Shown: in pieces, positions 50,119 to 58,120 of the stretch | How positions within the stretch are numbered: position 1 is the first letter of the stretch | Layout of the letters: each line of letters opens with the position of its first letter | Origin: Streptosporangium sp. NBC_01756 | GTDB lineage: Bacteria; Actinomycetota; Actinomycetes; Streptosporangiales; Streptosporangiaceae | DNA length: 64,000 nucleotides | Assembly: GCF_035917975.1 (NCBI RefSeq) | Contig: NZ_CP109130.1 | Location: forward strand, 5,828,001-5,892,000 | Reading direction: 5' to 3' | Translations under genes and position numbers: made by a program | Notes under the pieces: model-generated | The model's database searches: none | The model's input: only the letters and a program-made list of their open reading frames with translations | What the model was told of the DNA's origin: nothing

Positions 50119-50793
50119 ATGGGGCAGTACGCGCCGCGCGGGGGTCTGGATGACGGCGAAGGACTGCCGGGTTCAAGGGGGGAGCACGTCCTCCAGCGGC
50201 TTTTCGCCACCAGAGAGCGGGCGGAGCGGTTCTACGACCGGCAGGTCGTCGACCGTCTGACGCCGCACATGCGCGAGTTCGTCGCCCGTCAGGAAATGGT
50301 CTTCGTGGGGACCTCGGATGCGGCGGGCAACTGTGACACGTCGTTCCGGGCGGGCCCGCCCGGTTTCGTCCGGGTCATGGATGACACGAGGCTGATGTAC
50401 CCGGAGTTCCGGGGGAACGGCGTGCTCGCCAGCATGGGAAACATGCTGGAGAACGCGCACATCAGCCTGCTGTTCGTCGACTTCTTCGAGGACCTGGTCG
50501 GACTGCACATCAACGGTGCGGCGACCATCGTGACCGCCTACGACGCGGTTCGCCGCTACGGGCTGGAGGACGAGGACCGCACCGTGCCCGGCCGCCGCGC
50601 CGAGCGCTGGATCACGGTGGAGGTCGAGGAGGCCTACATTCACTGCTCCAAGCACATCCCGCTGCTGGTCAGGCAGGACCGCAGGGAGCGCAGGTCGGAG
50701 GGGCGCAGGCCGGCGGGGGACGACTACTTCGGGGTCGGGCAGGTGAGGTCCGCCGGGCGGGAGCGGGAGGTAGCGGGGAAGTCGGTCGAGTGA
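50119..50793 (+). CDS. Pyridoxamine 5'-phosphate oxidase-fold flavoprotein
   Basis: 224-residue PPOX-like split-barrel protein, probably FMN- or F420-binding. The conserved core is QEMVFVGTSDAAGNCDTSFRAGPPGFVRVMDDTRLMYPEFRGNGV and NAHISLLFVDFFEDLVGLHINGAATIV, typical of the PNPOx family group that accompanies flavohemoglobins. The ATG at 50119 has AGGAG upstream. It ends 4 bp before the globin gene, so the two are coupled and likely act together, for example in reducing or detoxifying nitric-oxide-derived species (inference). Confidence 0.88.
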   Translation: MGQYAPRGGLDDGEGLPGSRGEHVLQRLFATRERAERFYDRQVVDRLTPHMREFVARQEMVFVGTSDAAGNCDTSFRAGPPGFVRVMDDTRLMYPEFRGNGVLASMGNMLENAHISLLFVDFFEDLVGLHINGAATIVTAYDAVRRYGLEDEDRTVPGRRAERWITVEVEEAYIHCSKHIPLLVRQDRRERRSEGRRPAGDDYFGVGQVRSAGREREVAGKSVE

Positions 50794-50797
50794 CGAT

Positions 50798-51931
50798 ATG
50801 ACAATTGACATCGGGCTGATCCGCTACAGCTGGTCTCTCGTCGAGCCGGTGGCCGGCAAGCTTGCCATGCACTTCTACGGCAGGCTTTTCGCGAACTATC
50901 CGCATATCCGGGAGATGTTCCCGCCCGCGATGGACATGCAGCGCGACCGCCTGCTTCAGGCGCTCACCCAGGTGGTGCTCAACCTGGAGGACGGCGAGGG
51001 ACTGAGCGACTACCTCGGCACGCTCGCCCGCGACCACCGCAAGTACGGGGTACGGCCCGAGCACTACCCCGCCGTCGGGAGCTGCCTGGTCGCCGCGATG
51101 CGGTATCACGCGCAGGGCGCCTGGCTGCCCGCCTACGACGACGCCTGGATGACCGCCTACAACTTCATCGCCGAGGTGATGATCCAGGCGGCCGAGCAGG
51201 ACGCCGCCCAGACGCCCCCGGCCTGGGTCGGCACCGTGGTGTCGCACGAGGTGCGCACCCCCGAGGTCGCCGTGATCACGGTCGCCCCCGACCAGCCGTA
51301 CCCGTTCCGGGCCGGCCAGTACGCCACCCTGCAGAGCGCGCACTGGCCCCGCGTATGGCGCTCCTACTCGATAGCGAACGCGCCCCGCGAGGACAACCTG
51401 CTCTCGTTCCACGTGCGGATGGTCTCCGGCGGATGGGTCAGCACAGCGCTGATGCACCACACGCGCCCGGGTGACAGCCTCCTGCTGGGACCGCCACGAG
51501 GATCCCTCGTGCTCGACCGGGCGAGCAGTTCGCACCTGGTCTTCATCGCGGGAGGTACGGGTCTGGCCCCCCTCAAGGCGCTCATCGAGGAGTCGGTGTG
51601 GGTGCCCGACCGCCCCGCCATCGACCTCTTCCACGGCGTCCGGCGCAGCGCCGACGCCTACGACAATGAGGACCTGCAGCGTCTGCGGGCACAGCACAGG
51701 CGCCTGCGGATCGTCCAGACGGTGTCCGACGAGCCGCAGCAACGGCCCAGGCACAACGCCGTGGACGCGCTGGACTATCACCGGATCATCCCGCGCGGAG
51801 ACGTCTTCGTCTGCGGCTCCACCGAGATGGTGCGGGTGACGACCGCTCGCCTGGTCGCCATGGGAGTGCCGTACGAGCGCATCCACACCGAATTCGCCCC
51901 GGGAGGCGCGCCCACCCTCGCGAGGCTCTGA
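50798..51931 (+). CDS. hmp: Flavohemoglobin (globin plus FAD/NAD(P) reductase)
   Basis: 377-residue NO dioxygenase-type protein, converting NO and O2 to nitrate with NAD(P)H. Globin domain (about 1-135) with the proximal heme His in DHRKYGVRPEHY. FAD domain (about 140-240) with WRSYSIANAPR, the R-x-Y-S FAD motif. NAD domain with LVFIAGGTGLAPLKALI (about 248-264) and the C-terminal VFVCGSTEMV. Slightly shorter than the E. coli enzyme (396 aa) but all parts are present. Second gene of a two-gene operon with a PPOX-fold protein. No NsrR- or NorR-type regulator gene is adjacent. Confidence 0.93.
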   Translation: MTIDIGLIRYSWSLVEPVAGKLAMHFYGRLFANYPHIREMFPPAMDMQRDRLLQALTQVVLNLEDGEGLSDYLGTLARDHRKYGVRPEHYPAVGSCLVAAMRYHAQGAWLPAYDDAWMTAYNFIAEVMIQAAEQDAAQTPPAWVGTVVSHEVRTPEVAVITVAPDQPYPFRAGQYATLQSAHWPRVWRSYSIANAPREDNLLSFHVRMVSGGWVSTALMHHTRPGDSLLLGPPRGSLVLDRASSSHLVFIAGGTGLAPLKALIEESVWVPDRPAIDLFHGVRRSADAYDNEDLQRLRAQHRRLRIVQTVSDEPQQRPRHNAVDALDYHRIIPRGDVFVCGSTEMVRVTTARLVAMGVPYERIHTEFAPGGAPTLARL

Positions 51932-52052
51932 GCGGCCGCCGTCCCGTCTGCGCCGGATGCCGGGCCCGGGGCCGGGAACAGGCGCCCGGCCAGAGGCGCC
52001 CCAGCCGTCGGCGGACGGGCCAGAGGCGGACGGGTCAGTGGCCACCGGCCGA

Positions 52053-52132
52053 GAGCAGGTGCCCCGGCCGGTGGGTGCACGGGTCAGCGGCTGAGGAGCA
52101 GGTGCCCCGGCCGGTGGTGGACGGGTCAGCGG
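52053..52132. repeat. 38-bp tandem duplication covering the 3' end of the metallohydrolase gene
   Basis: Copies at 52053-52090 and 52096-52132 share GAGCAGGTGCCCCGGCCGGT and ACGGGTCAGCGG blocks. The second copy contains the TCA that is the minus-strand stop codon of the neighbouring gene at 52126. More degenerate traces lie at 51970-52050. Confidence 0.75.
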
Positions 52133-52953
52133 TCGGAGACGCCCCACCGGTCCACCGGGCGGCCCAGGGCGGTCCTGGTGGTGTCCTCGGGGTAGGGCGA
52201 CAGCCGTACGGCGTCCTGGATGCTCATCCGGCCCGCCGCCACCTCCCGGCAGAGCTCGGCGACGGCGCCGATCTCGGCCCGCTGGGCGGCGACGAACCCG
52301 CGATCCACCGGATCCCCGTGCCCGGGCACGACGACGGCGTCGTCGCCGGCGAGCCCGAGCAGACCGTCGACGGTGGCCGGCCACTCGAGCGGGTAGGCGT
52401 CGCCGTAGGCGGGTGGCGCGCCGTTCTCCACCAGGTCGCCGGCGAACACCACATTCGCGTCCGGCACATGGACCACCAGGTCGTTGCCGGAGTGACCGCG
52501 GCCGAAGTAGGTCATGACCACGCGCCGCCCGCCGACGACCGACTCCGCGCGATCGGTCACGAGATGATCCGGCAGCACGATCTCCGTCCCGGCGATGTCG
52601 TCGGCGATGTCCGCGCGCCCCTTCTCCCGGTACCGCCGCGCCCAGGCTTCTTTCGTGCCGGCCCCGTCCTCGGCCAGGTCGGCCCGGCAGCCCTCATGCG
52701 CCCAGACGGGGCACTCCAGGAACGGCCGCGTGCCGAAGCTGTGGTCGAAGTGCGAGTGAGTGATCACCACCGTCCACGGATCCCGGGTGATCCGCCGCAC
52801 CTCGGCGGCGAGCTCCGCCCCCTGCCGCTCGTCCCCTCGCGTGTCGACCACCAGGCAACCGCCGTCGCCCATGACCAGTCCCACCGACAGGTCCAGCTCG
52901 GCATATCGCCGGACCAGCACCCGATCGGCCACTTCCACCCATCGACTCTCCAT
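52126..52953 (-). CDS. Metallo-beta-lactamase-fold hydrolase
   Basis: 275-residue MBL-fold enzyme with a binuclear metal site: VVITHSHFDHSFG (about 64-76) is the H-x-H-x-D-H motif, YFGRGHSGNDLVVH supplies the next His, VVFAGDLVENG the bridging Asp and VVPGHGDP the last His. Such proteins hydrolyse thioesters, lactones, phosphodiesters or beta-lactams; substrate unknown. The ATG at 52953 is 10 nt after GGGGAG; an ATG at 52962 abuts that site and is less likely. Its 3' end lies in a duplicated sequence. Confidence 0.9.
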   Translation of the reverse strand: MESRWVEVADRVLVRRYAELDLSVGLVMGDGGCLVVDTRGDERQGAELAAEVRRITRDPWTVVITHSHFDHSFGTRPFLECPVWAHEGCRADLAEDGAGTKEAWARRYREKGRADIADDIAGTEIVLPDHLVTDRAESVVGGRRVVMTYFGRGHSGNDLVVHVPDANVVFAGDLVENGAPPAYGDAYPLEWPATVDGLLGLAGDDAVVVPGHGDPVDRGFVAAQRAEIGAVAELCREVAAGRMSIQDAVRLSPYPEDTTRTALGRPVDRWGVSDR

Positions 52954-53080
52954 GAACGGCATTCTCCCCGGAGTGCCGCGGCACCGCCGGACGGCGGGGC
53001 GGCGGGTCTCAGGTCGCAGCCGGTCGCAGTGCCGGCACCGGCCGCGGCCGCGCAGGTGGTGGGCCTGACCCCGGTGGAGG

Positions 53081-53974
53081 TCAGGCGAGGACGCGGCCGA
53101 CCATCCGGGCGTACATCCGGCCGGGGCTGGGCACCGACGGCGGGTTCAGGAAACCGGGGAGCATCGGCAGGTCCACGGCGAAGGACTGCAGGCGCTCATA
53201 GAGGAGGTCGGCGCTCGCCGGACGTCGTTCGGGATCCTTCTCCAGAAGGTCCTCGATCAGCCGGTTCAGCTCCGGGGAGACGCCGGGGACGGCGGGCGGG
53301 CGCTCCTTCACCTGACGCTCGAAGACGGCGTACTCGGTGGGGCCGGTGAAGAGCTGCCTGCCCGTCAGCATCTCGTGGATCACGCAGCCGAGGGCGTAGA
53401 GGTCGCTGCGGGGACCGGCGAGACCGCGCTGGATCTGCTCGGGAGCCATGTAGGCCGGGGTGCCGAGAATCTGGCCGACCCGGGTGAACCGGGTCGAGTC
53501 CGCTTCGCGGAGGATGGCCAGGCCGAAGTCGAGCACCTTGACGCTGCCGTCGGGACAGAGCATCAGGTTGGTCGGCTTGAGGTCGCGGTGGTAGATGGAG
53601 AGCGCGTGGGCGGCCGACAGCACGGCACACGCCTGGGCGGCGATCGCGGCCGCCCAGGGAACCGGGAGCGGGCCGTGCTCGCTGACCAGGTCGGCCACGG
53701 TCACGCCCTCGATGAACTGCATCACCTGGAAGAGCCGCTGGTCGAAGGTGCCGAAGTCGTAGAGGACGGGCGCTCCGGGGTGCTCCAGCTTCGCCAGGAT
53801 CCGGGCCTCCCGCAGGAAGCGCCGGTTCAGCTCCTCGTCCGGACCGCTGAGCAGGCGCAGGAACTTGACGGCCACCTTGCGGTCGAGATGCCTGTCATGG
53901 CCGCCGTAGACCGCGCCCATGCCGCCCTGGGCGAGAGGGAGGTCGTCGAGCACGTATCGGTCGCCGATGACCAT
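53081..53974 (-). CDS. Soluble Ser/Thr protein kinase beside the DNA methylase
   Basis: 297-residue kinase with no membrane helix. LAQGGMGAVYGG loop (about 13-24), VAVKFLRL Lys, YHRDLKPTNLML catalytic loop, DFGLAILRE, GTPAYMAPEQIQRG activation segment: all motifs intact. The domain fills nearly the whole protein; only about 30 residues (PSVPSPGRMYARMVGRVLA) follow. It lies 27 bp downstream of the methylase gene on the same strand and is probably cotranscribed with it. A PP2C phosphatase gene is divergent on the other side of the methylase. Confidence 0.93.
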   Translation of the reverse strand: MVIGDRYVLDDLPLAQGGMGAVYGGHDRHLDRKVAVKFLRLLSGPDEELNRRFLREARILAKLEHPGAPVLYDFGTFDQRLFQVMQFIEGVTVADLVSEHGPLPVPWAAAIAAQACAVLSAAHALSIYHRDLKPTNLMLCPDGSVKVLDFGLAILREADSTRFTRVGQILGTPAYMAPEQIQRGLAGPRSDLYALGCVIHEMLTGRQLFTGPTEYAVFERQVKERPPAVPGVSPELNRLIEDLLEKDPERRPASADLLYERLQSFAVDLPMLPGFLNPPSVPSPGRMYARMVGRVLA

Positions 53975-54001
53975 CCGGCCCTCCCCTGGACGTATAGGAA
54001 G

Positions 54002-55900
54002 TCACACTCCTTGGTCGCACGGCCGGAGGTGGCCGTCGACCAGTCCGTCAAAGCCTAGCCGGATCAGCGTTTCCCCCAGCGTCGTCGTCTCGCGCACCCT
54101 GTCCTCCAGCGCGAACAGCTCACGGAAGGCCGTGCCGTACCGCCGCTGGTCGGCAAGGGGGAGCATGGGCACCCGCGCCCGGCGCACATCCAGGCGGCTG
54201 GAGCTGGGGTGGACGCGGGCCGCGTCGGCGGAGCGGAGGAAGCCGGCCAGGAAGTCGGCGTCGAGCCGCTGCGGGTCGACGCGGTAGAGCGTGAGCTGCG
54301 GGCCGAGCGCCGCGCCGCTCCGGGTGACCACCCGGACCGTGCCCAGGGTGGTGGTCACCACGTCCCCGGGCCTGATCATGACCAGGGCCGGGTCAAGGGT
54401 GGTCCTCCCGGAGGGAGGCGTGCCCAGGGCGGTGTCGTCGGCGGTCAGGACCGGCAGCGGGCCCTCGTCGGCCGTCATCTTGGCCGGGGCCTGCAGGATG
54501 GTGATCAGGCCCGCCTTGGCCAGCTCGCCGACGGTGGTGGTCGGCAGGTCCTGCCGCTCGGTGAGCAGCTCAAGCGCCGGAGGGGCCACCGGCAGCATGG
54601 CCGAGGTGTCGCGGAAGCGGTTCAGTGCGTCGGTGAAGTCGCGCAGGAAGTCCGGGCCGCCCAACTGCGGGCGGTGCCGGGCCGGGGTGAGGTCCACTTC
54701 GTCGTCGAGCAGGTCGATGATCCGCACGGTACGGCCGCCGCCGGACGGCTCGGCCTCCGGATCACGGAGGTAGGCGTGCCAGGCGGGCTCCACGGCCGAC
54801 AGGTCCTCGCTCGCGTCCATCATCAGCAGCCGGGACGGCGGGTGGCCTCCGTCGGGCCGGCGCAGGATCCACAGGTCGGGGCCGCCCAGGCCCAGTGTCA
54901 CCACGGCCCGCAGCACCCCGGCGCGCAGCAGGTTGCCCCGGATGCGCTTGCCGGGACGGCGACCGGCCGCCGCCGTCGGCATCAGGATCACCACCAGGCC
55001 CCCCGGTCTCACGTGGGCAAGGCAGTGCTGGACCCAGGCCAGCTCGGACTCCCCGCGTGGCGGCAGGCCGTACTCCCATCGGGGGTCGCCGGTCAGCTCC
55101 TCGTATCCCCAGGCGCGCTCGTTGAACGGAGGGTCGCAGACCACGGCGTCGGCGAGCTCGCCGGCCAGGCCGTCCTCGCGCAGCGAGTCGCCGGCGACGA
55201 CCCGGGCAGTGGCTCCGCGCAGCAGCAGCCGGACCGCGGCGAGCAGCGCGTTCGTCTCGTTGGTCTCCTGGCCCAGTGAGGCACCGGCGTGCAGGAGGAG
55301 GGTGCCGAGGCCGCAGGCAGGGTCGAGGACGGTCCCGGAGTCCTGGCCGGCCAGCCGGGACATGAGGGCGGCCACGTCGTCCCTGGTCACCGAGAGCTGA
55401 CGGGAGTGGGCCTCGACATAGCGCTCGCAGAGGAACTCGAAGGTGTCCAGCGGGCCCCGCTCGGCGGCCAGTTCGGCCACCAGCCTGACGAGCGCGAGGT
55501 CGTCCAGTCGTAGGTCGGGGGAGCCGGGAAGGTCTGTCGTCGCGGCGGTCAGGCTGGTGAGAGACTGTGTGCCGTGTTTCCGCCACGCCTCCGGTTCCCG
55601 CTGCAGGAACAGCAGGAACGCGCCGACCCTGCCCACCAGGTCGCCCAGGCGCAGGTCGTCGACCGAGGTCCGCAGCCGCTGCCAGACCAGGTCGCCAAGA
55701 GAGACCTCGAACGACTTGCCGTTGCGGCGCAACCACGCGGCGATCTCGGGCAGGGAGAACAGCGGGCTGGAGGCGGTGCCCCCGACAGGCTGGGGAAAGT
55801 CATCATGGCGGCGGCGCCAGTTGCTCACCGCGGCCCGGCCGACGGAGGCGAGCCGGGCGATGTCGCCCGCGTTCACCGTGATGTCCTGGCTCTCCTCCAT
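54002..55900 (-). CDS. Solitary N-6 DNA methylase with N-terminal HTH and C-terminal specificity-like domain
   Basis: 632 residues. N-terminal HTH-like segment (about 8-60): ITVNAGDIARLASVGRAAVSNWRRRH. Type I HsdM-like methylase core: motif I VLDPACGLGTLLLHAG (about 190-205) and motif IV CDPPFNERAWGY (about 255). The C-terminal ~200 residues resemble one HsdS half (LPTTTVGELAKAGLITIL, then SRLDVRRARVPMLPLADQRRY). So modification and recognition are fused, and no restriction subunit is nearby. The ATG at 55900 lies 7 nt after a TACTGT -10 box, indicating a leaderless message; a GTG at 55909 is less likely. Probably an epigenetic regulator or part of an unrecognised defence set. Confidence 0.88.
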   Translation of the reverse strand: MEESQDITVNAGDIARLASVGRAAVSNWRRRHDDFPQPVGGTASSPLFSLPEIAAWLRRNGKSFEVSLGDLVWQRLRTSVDDLRLGDLVGRVGAFLLFLQREPEAWRKHGTQSLTSLTAATTDLPGSPDLRLDDLALVRLVAELAAERGPLDTFEFLCERYVEAHSRQLSVTRDDVAALMSRLAGQDSGTVLDPACGLGTLLLHAGASLGQETNETNALLAAVRLLLRGATARVVAGDSLREDGLAGELADAVVCDPPFNERAWGYEELTGDPRWEYGLPPRGESELAWVQHCLAHVRPGGLVVILMPTAAAGRRPGKRIRGNLLRAGVLRAVVTLGLGGPDLWILRRPDGGHPPSRLLMMDASEDLSAVEPAWHAYLRDPEAEPSGGGRTVRIIDLLDDEVDLTPARHRPQLGGPDFLRDFTDALNRFRDTSAMLPVAPPALELLTERQDLPTTTVGELAKAGLITILQAPAKMTADEGPLPVLTADDTALGTPPSGRTTLDPALVMIRPGDVVTTTLGTVRVVTRSGAALGPQLTLYRVDPQRLDADFLAGFLRSADAARVHPSSSRLDVRRARVPMLPLADQRRYGTAFRELFALEDRVRETTTLGETLIRLGFDGLVDGHLRPCDQGV

Positions 55901-55906
55901 GTTGGC

Positions 55907-55923
55907 CACAGTAGTTCACTGTG
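55907..55923. promoter_or_regulatory. CACAGT-AGTTC-ACTGTG inverted repeat over the methylase -10 box
   Basis: Perfect 6-bp arms with a 5-bp centre in the divergent methylase/PP2C region. On the minus strand TACTGT (55908-55913) is the candidate -10 of the methylase gene and lies inside the repeat, so a bound protein would block it. Confidence 0.5.
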
Positions 55924-55948
55924 CCTTAACGGTCTACAACATCTTTGC

Positions 55949-55977
55949 TTGTGAAGTGCTTCAACCAATGCTTTACT
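55949..55977 (+). promoter_or_regulatory. Candidate promoter of the PP2C gene
   Basis: TTGTGA (55949-55954), 17-bp spacer, TTTACT (55972-55977). The ATG at 55984 follows 6 nt later with no ribosome-binding site, so the mRNA is probably leaderless. Confidence 0.5.
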
Positions 55978-55983
55978 GCCTTC

Positions 55984-56781
55984 ATGGCACTGAACGAAGG
56001 ATTGGCCCTGCGATATGCGGCCCGCTCCGACGTAGGCGTCCGCCGTGAGGCGAACGAGGACTCGGGCTACGCGAGCGCGCGCCTGCTCGCCATAGCCGAC
56101 GGCATGGGCGGTCACGCGGGTGGGGAGGTCGCCAGCTCACTCGCCGTCACCGCCCTGGTGGCCCTGGACGAGGGCCTTCCGGCCGGCGGTGTCGACCTGG
56201 TCGCCGCCCTGAAGGGCACGGCCACGGACGTCAACCACACGCTGCACGACATGAGTGAGCAGGACCCCACGTTACGGGGGATGGGCACCACGCTGACCGC
56301 CATGCTGTGGGACGGCGCCACCTTCGCCCTCGCCCATGTCGGGGACTCCCGCGCCTACATGCTGCGCGGCGGCGCTCTGTACCAGATCACCCATGACCAC
56401 ACCCTGGTCCAGTCACTGGTGGACGAGGGCCGCATCACCCCGGAGCAGGCCGCCGAGCACCCGCGCCGGGCCATGGTGCTGCGGGTCCTCGAAGGCACCG
56501 GCGACGGCGAACTGGACCTGTCCCTGCGCGAGGCCCAGCCGGGCGACCGCTACCTGCTCTGCTCCGACGGCCTGACCGGAGTGGTCGGCCCGGAGACCCT
56601 GTTCAACACGCTCACCGAGATCGCCGATCCCGACGAGGCCGCCCGGTGGCTCATCGACCTGGCCAACCGGGGCGGTGGCCCCGACAACATCACCTGCATC
56701 GTGGCCGACTTCGGAGCCCATCCGGTCTCCGCCGAGCGCCTGGTCGTGGGCGCCGCGGCCGAGCGGAAGCTGACGCCCTGA
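55984..56781 (+). CDS. PP2C-family Ser/Thr protein phosphatase
   Basis: 265 residues from the ATG at 55984. Metal-dependent phosphatase (PPM) that would reverse Ser/Thr kinase action. Motifs: SDVGVRREANEDSGYA, LLAIADGMGGHAGGEVAS (metal-binding Asp and DGMGGH), MGTTLTAMLWDG, LAHVGDSRAYML, LLCSDGLTGVV and GGGPDNITCIVADF at the end. It has no membrane anchor, unlike PstP. It is the only phosphatase gene in a window with five kinases and lies divergent from the methylase-kinase pair, making that soluble kinase its most likely partner (inference). Confidence 0.95.
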   Translation: MALNEGLALRYAARSDVGVRREANEDSGYASARLLAIADGMGGHAGGEVASSLAVTALVALDEGLPAGGVDLVAALKGTATDVNHTLHDMSEQDPTLRGMGTTLTAMLWDGATFALAHVGDSRAYMLRGGALYQITHDHTLVQSLVDEGRITPEQAAEHPRRAMVLRVLEGTGDGELDLSLREAQPGDRYLLCSDGLTGVVGPETLFNTLTEIADPDEAARWLIDLANRGGGPDNITCIVADFGAHPVSAERLVVGAAAERKLTP

Positions 56782-56940
56782 GGCCGTTCCGCCGGACGGG
56801 AGGCGGTGTCCGCACACCTCTACGGGACTCGTTCCCCCGTCCGGTCGCGGGGAGCCGGTCTCCGTTCGCCCGAGAGGGCACGGCATCCACGGAACGCGGA
56901 CGCCGGTCCTTCCCCTCGGTGAGGCCCTACCGGCGCGCGA

Positions 56941-57771
56941 TCACCAGGTCTTGCCCGTGATGCGTTCGTACGCCTCGATGTAGCGGGCCCGGGTGACCTC
57001 CACGACCTCGGCGGGCACCTCCGGGGCGGGCTCCTTCTTGTCCCAGCCCGTGCCGGTCGCCCAGTCGCGGACGTACTGCTTGTCGAACGAGAACTGGGCG
57101 TGACCGGGCTCCCACCGGTCGGCGGGCCAGAACCGCGAGGAGTCGGAGGTCAGCACCTCGTCGCCGAGCACGAGCGTGCTGTCGGCGGCCCAGCCCAGCT
57201 CGATCTTGGTGTCGGCGATGATGACGCCCCGCTCCGCGGCGAGCTCGGACCCCCGCCGGTAGACCTCCAGCGTGATCCGTCGCAGCTCCTCGGCGACCTC
57301 CGCGCCCTCCTGGGCGACCACGTCGTCGAAGGCGATGGGCTCGTCGTGCTGGCCGAGTGGAGCCTTGGTGCTCGGAGTGAAGATCGGCTCGGGGAGCCTG
57401 GAGCCGTCCACCAGGCCGGGGGGCAGCGGCACACCCGAGACCGATCCGTGGGTCCGGTAGTCCTTCAGCCCGCTGCCGGTCAGGTAACCGCGTGCGACGC
57501 ACTCGACCTGCACCATCGTCAGCTTCCGGCACCGTACGGCGCGGCCCTCGAACTCGGCGGGCACGTCGGTGGCGGAGACCACGTGGTTGGGCACGATGTC
57601 GGCGAGCTGCTCGAACCACCACAGGGAGAGCTGGGTGAGGATCTTCCCCTTGTCGGGAATGGGCGTGGGCAGGATCACGTCGTAGACCGACACGCGGTCG
57701 GAGGCCACGAGGATGATGTCCCCGCGGTCCTCGTATACGTCGCGGACCTTCCCGGAGTGGAGAAGCTTCAC
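56941..57771 (-). CDS. purC: SAICAR synthetase
   Basis: 276-residue phosphoribosylaminoimidazole-succinocarboxamide synthase, joining CAIR and aspartate with ATP in purine synthesis. KLLHSGKVRDVYED at the start (nucleotide-binding GKVRDVY), VECVARGYLTGSGLKDYRTHG (signature), EPIFTPSTKAPLGQHDEPI (signature), IIADTKIELGWA and SFDKQYVRDWA near the end. The GTG at 57771 has AGGGAG 5 nt upstream. No other purine gene is adjacent in this window. Confidence 0.96.
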   Translation of the reverse strand: MKLLHSGKVRDVYEDRGDIILVASDRVSVYDVILPTPIPDKGKILTQLSLWWFEQLADIVPNHVVSATDVPAEFEGRAVRCRKLTMVQVECVARGYLTGSGLKDYRTHGSVSGVPLPPGLVDGSRLPEPIFTPSTKAPLGQHDEPIAFDDVVAQEGAEVAEELRRITLEVYRRGSELAAERGVIIADTKIELGWAADSTLVLGDEVLTSDSSRFWPADRWEPGHAQFSFDKQYVRDWATGTGWDKKEPAPEVPAEVVEVTRARYIEAYERITGKTW

Positions 57772-58120
57772 CGTGCTCCCTGCTCTTGCGCGGTCCCGCC
57801 GGCCGTGGGGGCCGTCGACCGCTGATCGGAATGTACGTGCCGCACGTGAAGGCCATCCCGGCGGGCGCGGACCGATTGTGCGTAGACGAGGGAAAGTATA
57901 AGGAGGTGAGGACGGTCTCCACCGGTGCGGGGGCCACTCCCTCGATCCCACCGGGGAGACCACCGGGTCGCCTGCGGACCGTGGACCGGGCCGGAGGTGT
58001 TCCGCTGCCGCCCCGGCATCCATGCCGGTAGGTCCGCGCCGTCGACGGCATGACCCGGCCGGTCGCGCCGTCCCTGGAACGCCGTCATGTCCCGGCGGGT
58101 CAACCGCTCCGGAACCGCCG
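57772..58120. other. Region upstream of purC with a candidate promoter
   Basis: About 350 bp with no gene on either strand. On the minus strand TATACT (57895-57900) is a near-consensus -10 box, with a weak GGTGGA 17 bp upstream; this would give purC a leader of about 115 nt. No riboswitch fold was recognised. The remainder, up to the end of the ATPase gene at 58121, shows nothing. Confidence 0.4.

Noticed and set aside
57901..57920. Strong AAGGAGGTG Shine-Dalgarno on the plus strand
   Set aside because: It is followed only by a short low-complexity frame that runs into the ATPase gene's 3' flank; on the minus strand the same spot holds the better-supported purC -10 box.
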